Positions 32,618 through 41,967 of a stretch of 64,000 nt of DNA are shown here, one piece after another (position 1 is the first letter of the stretch; the number at the start of each line of letters is the position of its first letter). Both the position numbers and the translations under genes were made by a program. The notes under the pieces are model-generated. The model worked only from the letters and a program-made list of their open reading frames with translations, ran no database searches and was not told the origin of the DNA. The stretch spans positions 4,154,001 to 4,218,000 of the forward strand of contig NZ_OZ244997.1 of NCBI RefSeq assembly GCF_965223285.1, written 5' to 3'. Source of the DNA: Leptofilum sp965223285. Its GTDB lineage: Bacteria; Chloroflexota; Anaerolineae; Promineifilales; Promineifilaceae.

Positions 32618-33720
32618 TAACTTAATATCTCGCGGTAGACGCCTACCGTTTCGTCGGCGATTTGTTCCTGAGTGTAATGGTTTAGTATGCGGGTACGGCC
32701 GTTTCTACCCAACTCATCCCGCAATGAAGGCGACTGCATCAATGTACGCAACTGTTGGTGTAAGGCTGCTTCATCCTCCTCCGGGAAAATCAACCCGGCG
32801 TCACCAATTACGTTAGGAATTTCGCCACTGTGAGAACCAACCACTGCCACCTCACAAGCCATCGCCTCCACTAGCACCCGACCAAATTGTTCCTTCCAGT
32901 TGGGCAACGTGCGCGAGGCCAGCACCAACACATCTAGCTGCTGCAAGTAGCCAGGCATCTGCGCCGAGGTGACGACACCGTCAAACTGTACCCGGCCAGC
33001 AATGCCCAGCTGGTGCGCAAGATTTTGTAGAGACGGCCGTTCCGGACCATCCCCGGCAATGTGCAGCCGCCACACGCCGGGTAGTTCAGCCACCGCTCGC
33101 AGCACCAAATCGACACCCTTTTCTGGCACCAGACGCCGATTGGCGCAACCAATCACAAAACCACGTCCGGGGTCTCGCTGGCTTGGCGGCTGAAACAATG
33201 TCGCATCCACGCCAAACTGAGGAATCACCCGCAACGGCCCAGCATACCCCTTTTGCCGCCACACCTCGGCCGACGCCTGGTTGCCCACCAGCCCATAATC
33301 AACTTTGGCCAGTACCTGCTCCTCTAGCAAACTAAACGGAAAGGGGTATTGCCGGACGATATTTTGCCAGGAGAAAAAGAGCGTCTTGGCTCCCTTGCGC
33401 TGCGCCTGCCGCATGGCCAACCAGGTGGCCAAGTTGTACGGTTCCTCGTCAATGTGAACCAAATCGGGTTGCAGCTGGGTCAGCCGCTGCTTGAGTTTGG
33501 GGAAGTAGTAAGTGTGAAACTGCCCGTTAAAGCGAATGGGATCAACCAGCAGGCGATACCCGTCGGTGTGGGCGCGTTCCAGCTTGACCGGACCTGCCGG
33601 ATCGAGCCAGACAGGTGGCACAATCACCGTGAGGTCTACATCATCATGCCGAGCAATGGCTTCCAGCTTGGTTTGGTAGGAGCCAACCAAACAGGCTTTT
33701 GAGAGCAGCAAAACTTTCAT
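32617..33720 (-). CDS. Glycosyltransferase family 4 (GT-B)
   Basis: The protein has 367 residues from the ATG at 33720; a GTG at 33732 is an alternative. The C-terminal Rossmann domain holds the GT4 signature: RRLVPEKGVDLVLRA near residue 195, the GDGP turn, then SRTLPNWKEQFGRVLVEAMA with the catalytic Glu pair, and VVGSHSGEIPNVIGDAG. It transfers a nucleotide sugar to an unknown acceptor, probably for cell-envelope polysaccharide or glycolipid. The divergent neighbour at 33908 is a membrane GT39 enzyme, which supports an envelope role. Confidence 0.9.
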   Translation of the reverse strand: MKVLLLSKACLVGSYQTKLEAIARHDDVDLTVIVPPVWLDPAGPVKLERAHTDGYRLLVDPIRFNGQFHTYYFPKLKQRLTQLQPDLVHIDEEPYNLATWLAMRQAQRKGAKTLFFSWQNIVRQYPFPFSLLEEQVLAKVDYGLVGNQASAEVWRQKGYAGPLRVIPQFGVDATLFQPPSQRDPGRGFVIGCANRRLVPEKGVDLVLRAVAELPGVWRLHIAGDGPERPSLQNLAHQLGIAGRVQFDGVVTSAQMPGYLQQLDVLVLASRTLPNWKEQFGRVLVEAMACEVAVVGSHSGEIPNVIGDAGLIFPEEDEAALHQQLRTLMQSPSLRDELGRNGRTRILNHYTQEQIADETVGVYREILS

Positions 33721-33852
33721 AGAGCCAGCCACAGATTTGGCGGATTTTGGTGATCAAGTCCCGGTGCGTTTGGAGAATCTTGCGAATATTTTCTCATAAC
33801 GAATAGTTACTCATTTGGTCAAATTCAGTCTGGAATGCTCCCAGTTGGCTGG

Positions 33853-33880
33853 TTGACGCAAGGGGCTATTTTGCTATACT
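33853..33880 (+). promoter_or_regulatory. Sigma-70-type promoter of the GT39 gene
   Basis: TTGACG (33853-33858) and TATACT (33875-33880) are separated by 16 bases, and TG precedes the -10 box as an extended element. It is the best conventional promoter in the window and would start transcription at about 33887, 21 bases before the ATG. Confidence 0.7.
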
Positions 33881-33907
33881 TGCCTCGCTTTGACAAACAG
33901 GCAATCT

Positions 33908-35851
33908 ATGCAAACGACCTATAAAAACCACGGAAGCCCGTCCAAATTTGGATGGGCTTTATTACTATTGGCGTTGGCTACGGCCGTCTTCCTGCGCGTC
34001 TATAATTTGAGTAGCTGGCCACCCGGCCTGTACCGGGATGAAGCGTTCAACGGCTTGGATGCCTTGCGCGTGCTGGACGGAGAGTTCGCCCTCTTTTTTA
34101 CGGCCAACAACGGGCGCGAACCGCTCTACATTACCCTGACGGCACTCAGCATAGCCTTGTTTGGCCGCACCGTCCTGGCGGTGCGGCTGGTTGCCGCAGT
34201 GGTAGGTAGCTTGACGACCTGGCTAGTGTACAAGCTGGGTCGCAGCTGGTTTGGCTGGCGGGTGGGGCTGCTGGTCGCCTGGCTGTGGGCAATTACGCTT
34301 TGGCCCATCCATTTGAGCCGCGTGGGGCTGCGCACCATTTTGCTGCCTGCCGTGCTGGCACTTACCTTTTGGCTGGGCACTGAGGCGTATCGCCGCCAAA
34401 ATGCCCGTTGGTGGCTGGTGGCTGGGGCAGCGTACGGGCTTGGCTTTTATACCTATCTGGCCATTCGCTTTACGCCCCTGCTGCTGCTGGCATTGGGGGC
34501 GTTCTTGCTGTGGCAGGGGCAGCGGGGTTGGCTGCGGCGAGGGGCGGGCTGGTTTTTGTTGGGAACGGCCGTTACCCTCCTCCCTCTCGCCCTTTTTTAC
34601 CTGCAAAACCCAGATTGGCTGCTGGGGCGCACCGGGCAGGTTTCCATTTTTAATTCAGCTATTAACGACGGCGACCTGTGGGGGACGCTTTGGCGGCAAA
34701 TTTGGCAATCGCTAGGGCTTTTTTTCTGGCAAGGGGACACAATTTTGCGCCATAATCCAGCGGGACGGCCGTTGTTTGATTGGCTCATGATAATTCCCTT
34801 CTTGCTGGGGCTGGGCTGGTGCTTCAAAAATTGGCGTAAACCAGCGGCAACGGCCGTGCTGCTGTGGAGCAGCATCATGCTGGGGGTGACGATTTTGGCT
34901 GAGGATGCGCCCCACTTTTTGCGGGCTGTGGGCATTTTGCCGGGGGCAATCTTCTTGCCTGCGCTGGGTCTGGCCTGGCTGTGGCGTTGGCCCCGCTTGC
35001 CGCAGGCAATGCGTGGTGGGTTGGTGGCACTGCTAATGGGGGGTAGCTTGCTACTTACTATGAGAGATTATGTCAATTATAACCAGCAGCCAGATACGGC
35101 TTTGCTGTTTGAGGCGGCAGCGGTTGAGTTAGCAGAAAGATTGAATGCGGAGGATGAGGGAACGGCCGTTTACCTGGATCGCTGGTTTTGGGATGAACTT
35201 AGCCAAAAAGGGTGGCCCAGCATCCCTTTCCTGGCAGATTTGGAGGGCGTGACGCTGTATCGGCCAGAAAATGGCCTGCCGCCAACTGCGCCCGGTCAGG
35301 CGGTCAGCCTCTACACCTGGCCGTTTGGCGATTTAGAATTTGTGCCGGATTTGCTCTCGGATGCAGAAATGGTGGTGGTGCAGAACGGCCGTCTGGCCCG
35401 TGGTGATTTGGAGCCGGAACCATATCCACTTTATGTACGTTATACAACTGGCGAGCGTCCCACCAATACGCAAGCTGTTCAGTTTGGCAACGCATTCCAG
35501 CTACAAAACTGGACAGTGACGCTTCTAGACGAGCAAACGGTGCAGGTTGATCTGATCTGGCAAAAGACGGGTAATGAGCTGCCCAACCAAATCACCTTTT
35601 TACATTTGTTAAGCTCAGAGGGGCTTGTTACCCAGGCAGATGCGCCGCCCGGTGGAGCTTACTGGTTCCCCCACTGGTGGCGGAAGGGCCAATGGGTGCA
35701 GGAGCGGCGGCTCTTAATACTTACAGAACCGTACAACCCGGCGTTGCACACCATTCAGGTAGGCTTGTATGATCCGGTGACGCTCGATCGGCTGCTTGTC
35801 GTTGGTGCAGATGGCGATCTGCAGAAAGATAGTTGGCAGTTGGCACCTTAG
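33908..35851 (+). CDS. GT39-like membrane glycosyltransferase
   Basis: The protein has 647 residues from the ATG at 33908; a TTG at 33890 is an alternative. About 11 membrane segments follow a short N-terminus. The first outer loop carries the PMT/ArnT-type acidic motif PPGLYRDEAFNGLDALR near residue 40, where the Asp-Glu pair is catalytic in the family. The C-terminal 200 residues are soluble and beta-rich. They contain a WRKGQWVQERR segment that resembles one at the end of the protein at 38868 (TAGEVVEERLSL). It should use a polyprenyl-phosphate sugar to modify a lipid or protein outside the membrane. Confidence 0.85.
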   Translation: MQTTYKNHGSPSKFGWALLLLALATAVFLRVYNLSSWPPGLYRDEAFNGLDALRVLDGEFALFFTANNGREPLYITLTALSIALFGRTVLAVRLVAAVVGSLTTWLVYKLGRSWFGWRVGLLVAWLWAITLWPIHLSRVGLRTILLPAVLALTFWLGTEAYRRQNARWWLVAGAAYGLGFYTYLAIRFTPLLLLALGAFLLWQGQRGWLRRGAGWFLLGTAVTLLPLALFYLQNPDWLLGRTGQVSIFNSAINDGDLWGTLWRQIWQSLGLFFWQGDTILRHNPAGRPLFDWLMIIPFLLGLGWCFKNWRKPAATAVLLWSSIMLGVTILAEDAPHFLRAVGILPGAIFLPALGLAWLWRWPRLPQAMRGGLVALLMGGSLLLTMRDYVNYNQQPDTALLFEAAAVELAERLNAEDEGTAVYLDRWFWDELSQKGWPSIPFLADLEGVTLYRPENGLPPTAPGQAVSLYTWPFGDLEFVPDLLSDAEMVVVQNGRLARGDLEPEPYPLYVRYTTGERPTNTQAVQFGNAFQLQNWTVTLLDEQTVQVDLIWQKTGNELPNQITFLHLLSSEGLVTQADAPPGGAYWFPHWWRKGQWVQERRLLILTEPYNPALHTIQVGLYDPVTLDRLLVVGADGDLQKDSWQLAP

Positions 35852-36011
35852 AAAGCACGGGTTTCGGATTCTAGCAACAGATAAAGGCAGACTGACTATA
35901 TTTTTTAAATGGGGCCGCAGATTCTTTCTGTTATCAGGTTCGCGGCAAGAATCCGTGGCTACCAGCAAGAAATTGTAGCGTGAACGTTTTGTTATCGTGT
36001 GGAGCGCGTGG

Positions 36012-36902
36012 GTGAAATTGTACAGGAAGCGGGTAAAACAGATGTGGCTATGGTTTTTACTGTTCAGCGGTTTGATGTTGGGGCAGATTGGTTTGCCCCC
36101 GACCTATGCACAAGATTTACCGACCGCCACGCCAGACGCCGAAGGCATAATCTATGCGGAGGTGCTGCCAAATGATTCACTGTGGGCCATTGCTGCCCGC
36201 TCTGGTATCTCTCTGGCAGAACTGCTCGACCTGAACAATTTAACAGAAGATGCGCTCATCCAGCCAGGGGAGTTGCTCATAGTGGGCATTGTTGCCGCCA
36301 CACCCACGCCTGAGGCTACGCCAACGGCCGTTGCCACGCGAGAACCCCCTACGCCTGCGGCCACAGTGCCCCCGCCCCCACCTACCGTCATTTGCCTGGT
36401 AGCTTTTACCGATGAAAACGGCAACGGCGAACGTGAACCCACTGAACCGCTGCAAGCGGGCGTGGCTTTTACCGTCTTTACAGCTGAATCTGTCGTTGCC
36501 AATTACGTGACGGATGGCGTGTCGGAGCCATTTTGCCTGACGGATTTGGCGGCTGGCAATTACCAGGTAACGCGCTCGGTGGGCCGTGACGAAACATTGA
36601 CCAACAGCGGCAATCGGACGGTCATTCTGGCAACGGGCGATCAGGTGATGCTGGGGTTTGGTGGTTTTACGGGGCAGATAGTGACTGCAATGCCTGTCTC
36701 CACCCCCACTGAAGCAAGCAACCCACCAACCCAACCGGCCGTCGTTATTGGCGATGCGCCGGGGAGCGCAACGCCAGAATCGCCCAGTTCAGAGTCACCC
36801 AACGAAAACGGTGCGGGACGGCCGTTTCTCATTGGCGCAGGTATTCTAATCGGCATATTATTGTTGGGTACGGCCGTTTTCCTAAGCCGTAAACAAAACT
36901 AA
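36012..36902 (+). CDS. LysM-like surface protein with SdrD-B-type domain
   Basis: I chose the GTG at 36012 because GGAG lies seven bases upstream; starts at 35997 and 36042 are possible. The 296-residue protein has a signal peptide (to about TYAQD). A LysM-like domain follows (LPNDSLWAIAARSGISLAEL to GELLIVG, about 46-92), then a Thr/Pro linker and an SdrD-B/prealbumin-like domain (VAFTDENGNGEREPTEP, about 127-215). A C-terminal membrane helix with basic end anchors it. LysM binds peptidoglycan-type glycans. The SdrD-B-like module recurs in the next gene. Confidence 0.8.
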   Translation: MKLYRKRVKQMWLWFLLFSGLMLGQIGLPPTYAQDLPTATPDAEGIIYAEVLPNDSLWAIAARSGISLAELLDLNNLTEDALIQPGELLIVGIVAATPTPEATPTAVATREPPTPAATVPPPPPTVICLVAFTDENGNGEREPTEPLQAGVAFTVFTAESVVANYVTDGVSEPFCLTDLAAGNYQVTRSVGRDETLTNSGNRTVILATGDQVMLGFGGFTGQIVTAMPVSTPTEASNPPTQPAVVIGDAPGSATPESPSSESPNENGAGRPFLIGAGILIGILLLGTAVFLSRKQN

Positions 36903-36960
36903 ATTTGAAGAGAAAATCGTCATGTTTATGAAAAAGCGTGACCGAAGTAGGAAAGAGACC

Positions 36961-38271
36961 ATGAAAAATAGTTGGAAGTTACTTGTAATGCTGCTGCTGT
37001 TGCTTGGCCTGAGTAGCCAGGTGCAGTCCGCGGCTGCCCAAACAAACCTGCTGCAAAATGCCGGCTTTGAGCTACCCTACAACGCAGATGGCTCCGCTAA
37101 CGGCTGGGGACGCTGGTTCCGCAACAGCAGTGCCGATCAGTTTGCCGATTGCGCCAACGGCTACCACAAAGAGCCGCATTGGAGTGCTGAAACCGTCAGT
37201 GCTTCGTTGATTCATTCGGGGTCAGCTTCTCAACACGTGGGCAACCAGTGGGACACCTGGGCGGCTGGCGTTTTGCAAACAGTAAGCGTCACCCCCGGCA
37301 GCACCTACCGCTTTACCGTTTGGGCCAGAGGACGTGCCTCTAACGAAAGTTTCCCGGCACCGTCAGAAGCTGGCTTGCGCATGGACGTACAGGTAGGTAT
37401 TGATCCGAATGGCAGCGGCCTATGGAACGATGCCGATGTGAAGTGGAGCGGCTTCATTCAGCCGCATGATACCTGGCAGCAAGCCTCAGTAGAAATTACG
37501 GCCACAGGCGACAAAGTAACGGTTTTCACCGCCGCAGATTATGGTTTGCAAGGCGTAAACCAATGTCGGGCGCATTTGGATGTTTGGTTTGATTCGGCTG
37601 AGCTGATTGAAGTCGGCCCGCCACCCACCAATACGCCTGTTCCTCAGCCGACTTCACCGCCACCCCCGCCAGCGACCAGCACGCCAATTCCAACAGCAAC
37701 GTTAGAGCCAACGGCAACGGCCGTTCCCACCGAAGCCCCTACCAACACGCCAGAACCACCGGCCGGGGCTACCATTTGCGTCAACGCTTTTGCCGATGAC
37801 AATGGCAACGGCCAATTTGACAGCAGCGAGGGGTACATGGGCAGCGTGGCCTTCCGCGTCGCCAACAACACCCAGGTGGTGGGGCAGGCCATCTCTACGG
37901 GTACCGATGAGGCGGTTTGTTTTGAAGGCTTAGAGGCAGGTGCGTACCAAATTGAGCAGGTAGTGCTGGGGCCTTTGGAAATGACAACGGCCGGCACAAC
38001 CAGCGTCACTGTGGAATCTGGGCAAACGGCCGGGGTGCAGTTTGGCAGTCGTTTGCGCCAGGATGGGGCAACGCAACCTACCAGCGACGCCGAGGCCGTA
38101 GCCGATGCAGCCACGGCCGTTTCCACCACAGCAGCAGAATCGGGCGATGAAACGGCCGTTGACGCTCCAGAAGAAGGTGGATTGGCCGCCTGGAGCGGGC
38201 TTGCCTTGCTGATTGTGGCCGTTGTTTTGCTGGGAGGCATTCTTTTTGCCGTTTTGCGTCGTACGGCATAG
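36961..38271 (+). CDS. Surface protein with carbohydrate-binding-like and SdrD-B-like domains
   Basis: The ATG at 36961 is favoured by AGGAAAG six bases upstream; an in-frame ATG at 36922 is an alternative. The 436-residue protein has a signal peptide ending near AAAQT. A jelly-roll CBM-like domain starts with NLLQNAGFELPYN and runs to about residue 222. A Thr/Pro linker, then the same Ca-binding-like SdrD-B module as the upstream gene (NAFADDNGNGQFDSSEG) and a C-terminal membrane anchor follow. The tandem pair probably displays binding modules at the cell surface. No catalytic residues are evident. Confidence 0.75.
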   Translation: MKNSWKLLVMLLLLLGLSSQVQSAAAQTNLLQNAGFELPYNADGSANGWGRWFRNSSADQFADCANGYHKEPHWSAETVSASLIHSGSASQHVGNQWDTWAAGVLQTVSVTPGSTYRFTVWARGRASNESFPAPSEAGLRMDVQVGIDPNGSGLWNDADVKWSGFIQPHDTWQQASVEITATGDKVTVFTAADYGLQGVNQCRAHLDVWFDSAELIEVGPPPTNTPVPQPTSPPPPPATSTPIPTATLEPTATAVPTEAPTNTPEPPAGATICVNAFADDNGNGQFDSSEGYMGSVAFRVANNTQVVGQAISTGTDEAVCFEGLEAGAYQIEQVVLGPLEMTTAGTTSVTVESGQTAGVQFGSRLRQDGATQPTSDAEAVADAATAVSTTAAESGDETAVDAPEEGGLAAWSGLALLIVAVVLLGGILFAVLRRTA

Positions 38272-38372
38272 AGAGCATACCTGAGACAGTGATAAATAGA
38301 TGTGCATATTTTCACAAATGGACTGTAAGATGAACCTATATTTGTGTTGCTCGCTATTTATGACTGAGGAAA

Positions 38373-38861
38373 ATGATGAATCAACGTCACCTGACCGAAC
38401 AGTTTCAAACTCGATTTGACCGCATCGATCGGCAAATAACTACCTGGATGGCCCGGTATGGCATGGTGATTATGCGTATTGGTTTGGGCATTATCTTCTT
38501 CTGGTTTGGTGCGCTCAAGCTGGTGCCGGGGCTAAGCCCGGCAGAAGAGTTGGTACGCAACACCACCTATTTTGTGAACCCGGATTGGTTCATTCCTGTG
38601 TTGGCCGTGTGGGAAATGGCGATTGGTCTGGGACTCATCGTAGGTAAATTCATGCGGCTGACGCTGCTGCTGCTCTTTTTGCAGATGCCCGGTACGGCTC
38701 TGCCCCTGGTGGTGCTGCCGGAGGCGGTCTGGACGCAGTTCCCTTACGGTCTGACGCTGGAGGGCCAATATATCATCAAGAATTTGGTGCTGATTGGTGC
38801 CGGATTGGTGCTTGGCGGCACGGTGCGCGGTGGCCGGTTGGTGCCAGAGCCGGAGAAATAA
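38373..38861 (+). CDS. DoxX-like small membrane protein
   Basis: The 162-residue protein has four hydrophobic segments. RIGLGIIFFWFGALKLVPG near residue 35 and the last pair of helices fit the DoxX/DUF417 superfamily. Members are found in membrane oxidoreductase or stress settings but are mostly uncharacterised. GAGGAAA precedes the ATG. The stop is seven bases before the start of the large membrane protein downstream, so the two are probably translated from one message. Confidence 0.75.
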   Translation: MMNQRHLTEQFQTRFDRIDRQITTWMARYGMVIMRIGLGIIFFWFGALKLVPGLSPAEELVRNTTYFVNPDWFIPVLAVWEMAIGLGLIVGKFMRLTLLLLFLQMPGTALPLVVLPEAVWTQFPYGLTLEGQYIIKNLVLIGAGLVLGGTVRGGRLVPEPEK

Positions 38862-38867
38862 CGCTTT

Positions 38868-41800
38868 GTGAATGATGCCTCCCGTACGCGATGGGTTTGG
38901 CTAGCCGTGTTGCTGGTTGCTCTATTGGCGGCTTGGCCAGAGCTTTCTCAGCCGGGTCTGCTAAACACGCGTGGCGGGGGAGACAGCCCTTTTTTGTTAC
39001 AGCGGTTGCACCAGTTGGAAACGGCCGTTCTCGATGGCCATTTCCCGGTGCGCTGGATGCCGGACGCCAATTATGGCTACGGCTACCCTTTCTACAACTT
39101 TTACGCCCCTCTTTCTGTTTATTTAACATTTCTGTTTCGACTGCTCGGCTTTAGCTTTGTGCGCGCAATTCATCTGTCCCACCTGCTCGGCTACTTTGTT
39201 GCTGGTTTAAGCACGTTTGCCCTGGCAAAGCGTTGGTTTCGCAGCAACTGGGCGGGCTTGCTAGCAGCAGCAGCGTACACCATTGCCCCTTTCCATTTGG
39301 TAAATGTATACGTGCGGGGGGATTCGCTGGCAGAATTTTGGGCGATGGCCTTTTACCCGCTCGTCATCTTGGCCGCAGATGGGCTGTTTGGCGGTGGGCG
39401 GCGGCAGGTGGCTTTGTTTGCACTGGCCTACGCAGCCCTCATCCTCAGCCACAACATCTCTGCGATGATCTTCTCCCCCTTTTTGCTGCTTTACCTGCTG
39501 CTTAAAACTTTTTTGCCACAGAGAACACAGAGGGGACAGAGTACAGAACAATCTCCAGTCTCCAATCTCCAGTCTCTAATCTCCAGTCTCTTCTTAGCTC
39601 TTGCCCTTGCTGCCTGGTTTTTTATCCCCGCGCTGGCAGAGCAGTCGCTGGCGCAGCTGGGTACGGTGACAAGCGGTTATTTTCATTACAGCAACCATTT
39701 CCTGGGCACGGCCGATTTTCCCTTGAGCCAGACTTCCTTTTTTGTTGATTACGGGGTAGTAAACCGGGAGGCATTTCGGATGGGGCTGGTGCAAACGGCC
39801 GTAACCATCCTCGGTATGCTGGCTCTGTTGTGGCTGTGGCAAAAGCAGCGTAAACGGAGGGCCATGCCCGCTATTTTCATCTTGCTAACCGTGGCGGTGA
39901 GCAGTTTCATGCTTACACCGCTCTCCACGCTGCTGTGGAAGCATCTGCCTTTGCTTTCGTTTACCCAATTTCCGTGGCGATTTTTGTCTGTGCAAGCGTT
40001 TGGCGGGGCGATGGCGGTGGGCGCGATGGCGGTTGTGCTACCGTGGCCCCGCTGGTGGACGCTGCCGCTGACCGTTTTGCTGCTGGTGAGCAGTTTGGGG
40101 CGGCTTGATCCTGACCATTTGCCGCTGACGGATGCAGACGTCACGGCCGAATCGCTGGCGCAGTATGAATGGTTTACGGGCAACATTGGCACCACCATCA
40201 GCTTTGAATATTTGCCGCCGACGGTGCAGCCACGGCCGTACACCAGCAGTTGGCTCAACACGGGCAACCGCTGGCAACTTACGCCGCTGACGGGAGAAAT
40301 CGTTTCGGCAGAATTGGCTGAGCAGCAAACGAGCTACCAACAGTGGCGAGTGGAAACGGCAGATCCGGCTAAACTCATCTTCCCCACCCTGCATTGGCCA
40401 GGCTGGGAAGCGCAGGTGAATGGTAAGGCAGTGGCGATACGGCCGTCTGCGGGCAGTGGCCTCATCGAGCTGGATGTTCCGGCTGGGGTACATGAAATTG
40501 AACTGACATTGGGGCGAACGGCCGTGCGGCTGTGGGCTGAATTGGCCTCGCTGCTGGCGGTTTTGGGTACGATTTGGCTGCTTAAGCCGCAAAGAAGCTG
40601 GCTAAATCGGCAAACGAGCCTTGCGGTGGGTGGCTTACTGCTGTTGGCCGTTGGCTTGCGGCTGTGGCCGGGACCTGCGCCGCTAAATGGGCTGCGCACC
40701 TGGGACTTTGTGCAAATGGGCTACCTGCATTCGTCTGACGAAATCACGTTCCGATCTGGGGCGGTGCTGCGGGGGTATGAACTGTCGGAAACGGCCGTTA
40801 CTGCCGGACAATCCGTCCAGGTCGAACTGTTTTGGGAAGTTCCACCCACCACGGCAATGACCATTTCACTAGTTTCTCCCGCGGCCAATTGGCCAGAGAT
40901 AGATGCACCTTTGCTGGCGGCACAGACGCTGCCTGCGGGGCAGCAAGTTTCCACGGCTACCTTATTGCTCCCTAAAAACGCTCCGGCGGGCTTGTTTGTG
41001 CCGCGCCTCAAGGTGGCAGACGATGCCCCGCTGACGCTCACTGGCAGCAGCCGGGATCAGCTGTACCTGACACCAATCCGCATCTTGCCCGCTGCCAATG
41101 CGTTCCCTTTACCTGACCAGTTGGCGGTACGTGGGATTGATGTGCAACCCGCAGGGGACGACCAGTTGGCGGTGCAGCTTGCCTGGTTTACGCCCCAAAC
41201 CATCAGCCAAAATTACAACGTGGCTCTCCGCCTAGCGGATGCGCAAGGTAAATTTGTGCGGGTGTGGGATGGGCAGCCGGGCTACGGCTTTTTGCCCAGC
41301 AGCGGTTGGCGTGCTGGGGAGTGGGTGCATGATTGGCTAACCATCCCGCTGCCGCCGCCGGATGAAGTGCATGAACGGCCGTTTATCTTAGTTGCTCAAC
41401 TCTATGAGGTAGCGGAACCTAATCAGGTGGTACTCACGCGCAGACTGGGCGAAGTGCTGGAATCTGGCGCGGAGGTTGTCTTTGAGCCAGCGGAATCGGT
41501 GTTTGAATTGCCGGATGAGATGGTGGGGGTAACGGCCGTTTTTGGTGATGAGATTCAGCTGCATGGATACCGATTTAGCCAAAACGATGATGTGCTCGAT
41601 TTGACGCTGGTTTGGCAGGCCTTGGCGAACGGCCAGACAGAGTACACGCGGTTTGTCCATCTTATTCCAGCAGATGTGGGCGGTGCGCCTCTGGTACAAA
41701 ACGACAGCCCGCCGCGCTACGGCAGCTACCCCACCAGCCAATGGACGGCTGGCGAGGTAGTTGAAGAGCGTCTGTCGCTCTCTTTGGCCGGGGTGCTGCC

Positions 41801-41936
41801 GGGGAAATATCAGTTGGCGGTGGGTTTTTACAGCCAGCCCGTGTCTGGCCAGTTTAATCTGCTACCGGCGGCTGATGCTGCGGGGGAATTGGTGCCAGAC
41901 GGCCGTTTTGTGTTGCCGATAACAGTAATCAGGTAA
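38868..41936 (+). CDS. Large PTPS-related/GT-C-like membrane protein
   Basis: The 1022-residue protein starts at GTG 38868 after a GGAGAA site. About 11 membrane segments in the first 420 residues include GGGDSPFLLQRLHQLE and FPVRWMPDANYGYGYPFYNF, as in the family annotated as 6-pyruvoyl-tetrahydropterin synthase related membrane proteins, which have a GT-C glycosyltransferase layout. After another membrane pair near 565-600 come two beta-rich soluble domains. The C-terminal domain resembles that of the GT39 protein at 33908. Residues about 215-242 are encoded by two dispersed repeat words. The stop codon lies inside a palindrome. Confidence 0.82.
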   Translation: MNDASRTRWVWLAVLLVALLAAWPELSQPGLLNTRGGGDSPFLLQRLHQLETAVLDGHFPVRWMPDANYGYGYPFYNFYAPLSVYLTFLFRLLGFSFVRAIHLSHLLGYFVAGLSTFALAKRWFRSNWAGLLAAAAYTIAPFHLVNVYVRGDSLAEFWAMAFYPLVILAADGLFGGGRRQVALFALAYAALILSHNISAMIFSPFLLLYLLLKTFLPQRTQRGQSTEQSPVSNLQSLISSLFLALALAAWFFIPALAEQSLAQLGTVTSGYFHYSNHFLGTADFPLSQTSFFVDYGVVNREAFRMGLVQTAVTILGMLALLWLWQKQRKRRAMPAIFILLTVAVSSFMLTPLSTLLWKHLPLLSFTQFPWRFLSVQAFGGAMAVGAMAVVLPWPRWWTLPLTVLLLVSSLGRLDPDHLPLTDADVTAESLAQYEWFTGNIGTTISFEYLPPTVQPRPYTSSWLNTGNRWQLTPLTGEIVSAELAEQQTSYQQWRVETADPAKLIFPTLHWPGWEAQVNGKAVAIRPSAGSGLIELDVPAGVHEIELTLGRTAVRLWAELASLLAVLGTIWLLKPQRSWLNRQTSLAVGGLLLLAVGLRLWPGPAPLNGLRTWDFVQMGYLHSSDEITFRSGAVLRGYELSETAVTAGQSVQVELFWEVPPTTAMTISLVSPAANWPEIDAPLLAAQTLPAGQQVSTATLLLPKNAPAGLFVPRLKVADDAPLTLTGSSRDQLYLTPIRILPAANAFPLPDQLAVRGIDVQPAGDDQLAVQLAWFTPQTISQNYNVALRLADAQGKFVRVWDGQPGYGFLPSSGWRAGEWVHDWLTIPLPPPDEVHERPFILVAQLYEVAEPNQVVLTRRLGEVLESGAEVVFEPAESVFELPDEMVGVTAVFGDEIQLHGYRFSQNDDVLDLTLVWQALANGQTEYTRFVHLIPADVGGAPLVQNDSPPRYGSYPTSQWTAGEVVEERLSLSLAGVLPGKYQLAVGFYSQPVSGQFNLLPAADAAGELVPDGRFVLPITVIR
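39515..39592 (+). repeat. Two dispersed repeat words inserted in a coding sequence
   Basis: The CCACAGAGAACACAGAGG word (about 39516-39533) is followed by three tandem units of AATCTCCAGTCTC (39550-39590). Relatives of the first word lie between genes at 29527 and 32552, and of the second at 59895-59954. The insert is in frame and falls in a loop between membrane helices. Confidence 0.75.
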
Positions 41937-41967
41937 TTGGGTAATTCAGCAATTACCTGATTACTGT
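41922..41967. repeat. Perfect 17-bp-arm palindrome spanning two stop codons
   Basis: ACAGTAATCAGGTAATT (41922-41938) and AATTACCTGATTACTGT (41951-41967) are perfect complements. The left arm contains the stop TAA (41934-41936) of the upstream plus-strand gene. The right arm contains the stop (41961-41963) of bcp on the minus strand. Confidence 0.92.

Noticed and set aside
35852..36011. A possible palindrome around GGATTCTAGCAAC and AGAATCCGTGGCT
   Set aside because: The arms match only in a short GGATTCT/AGAATCC core with many mismatches outside it.
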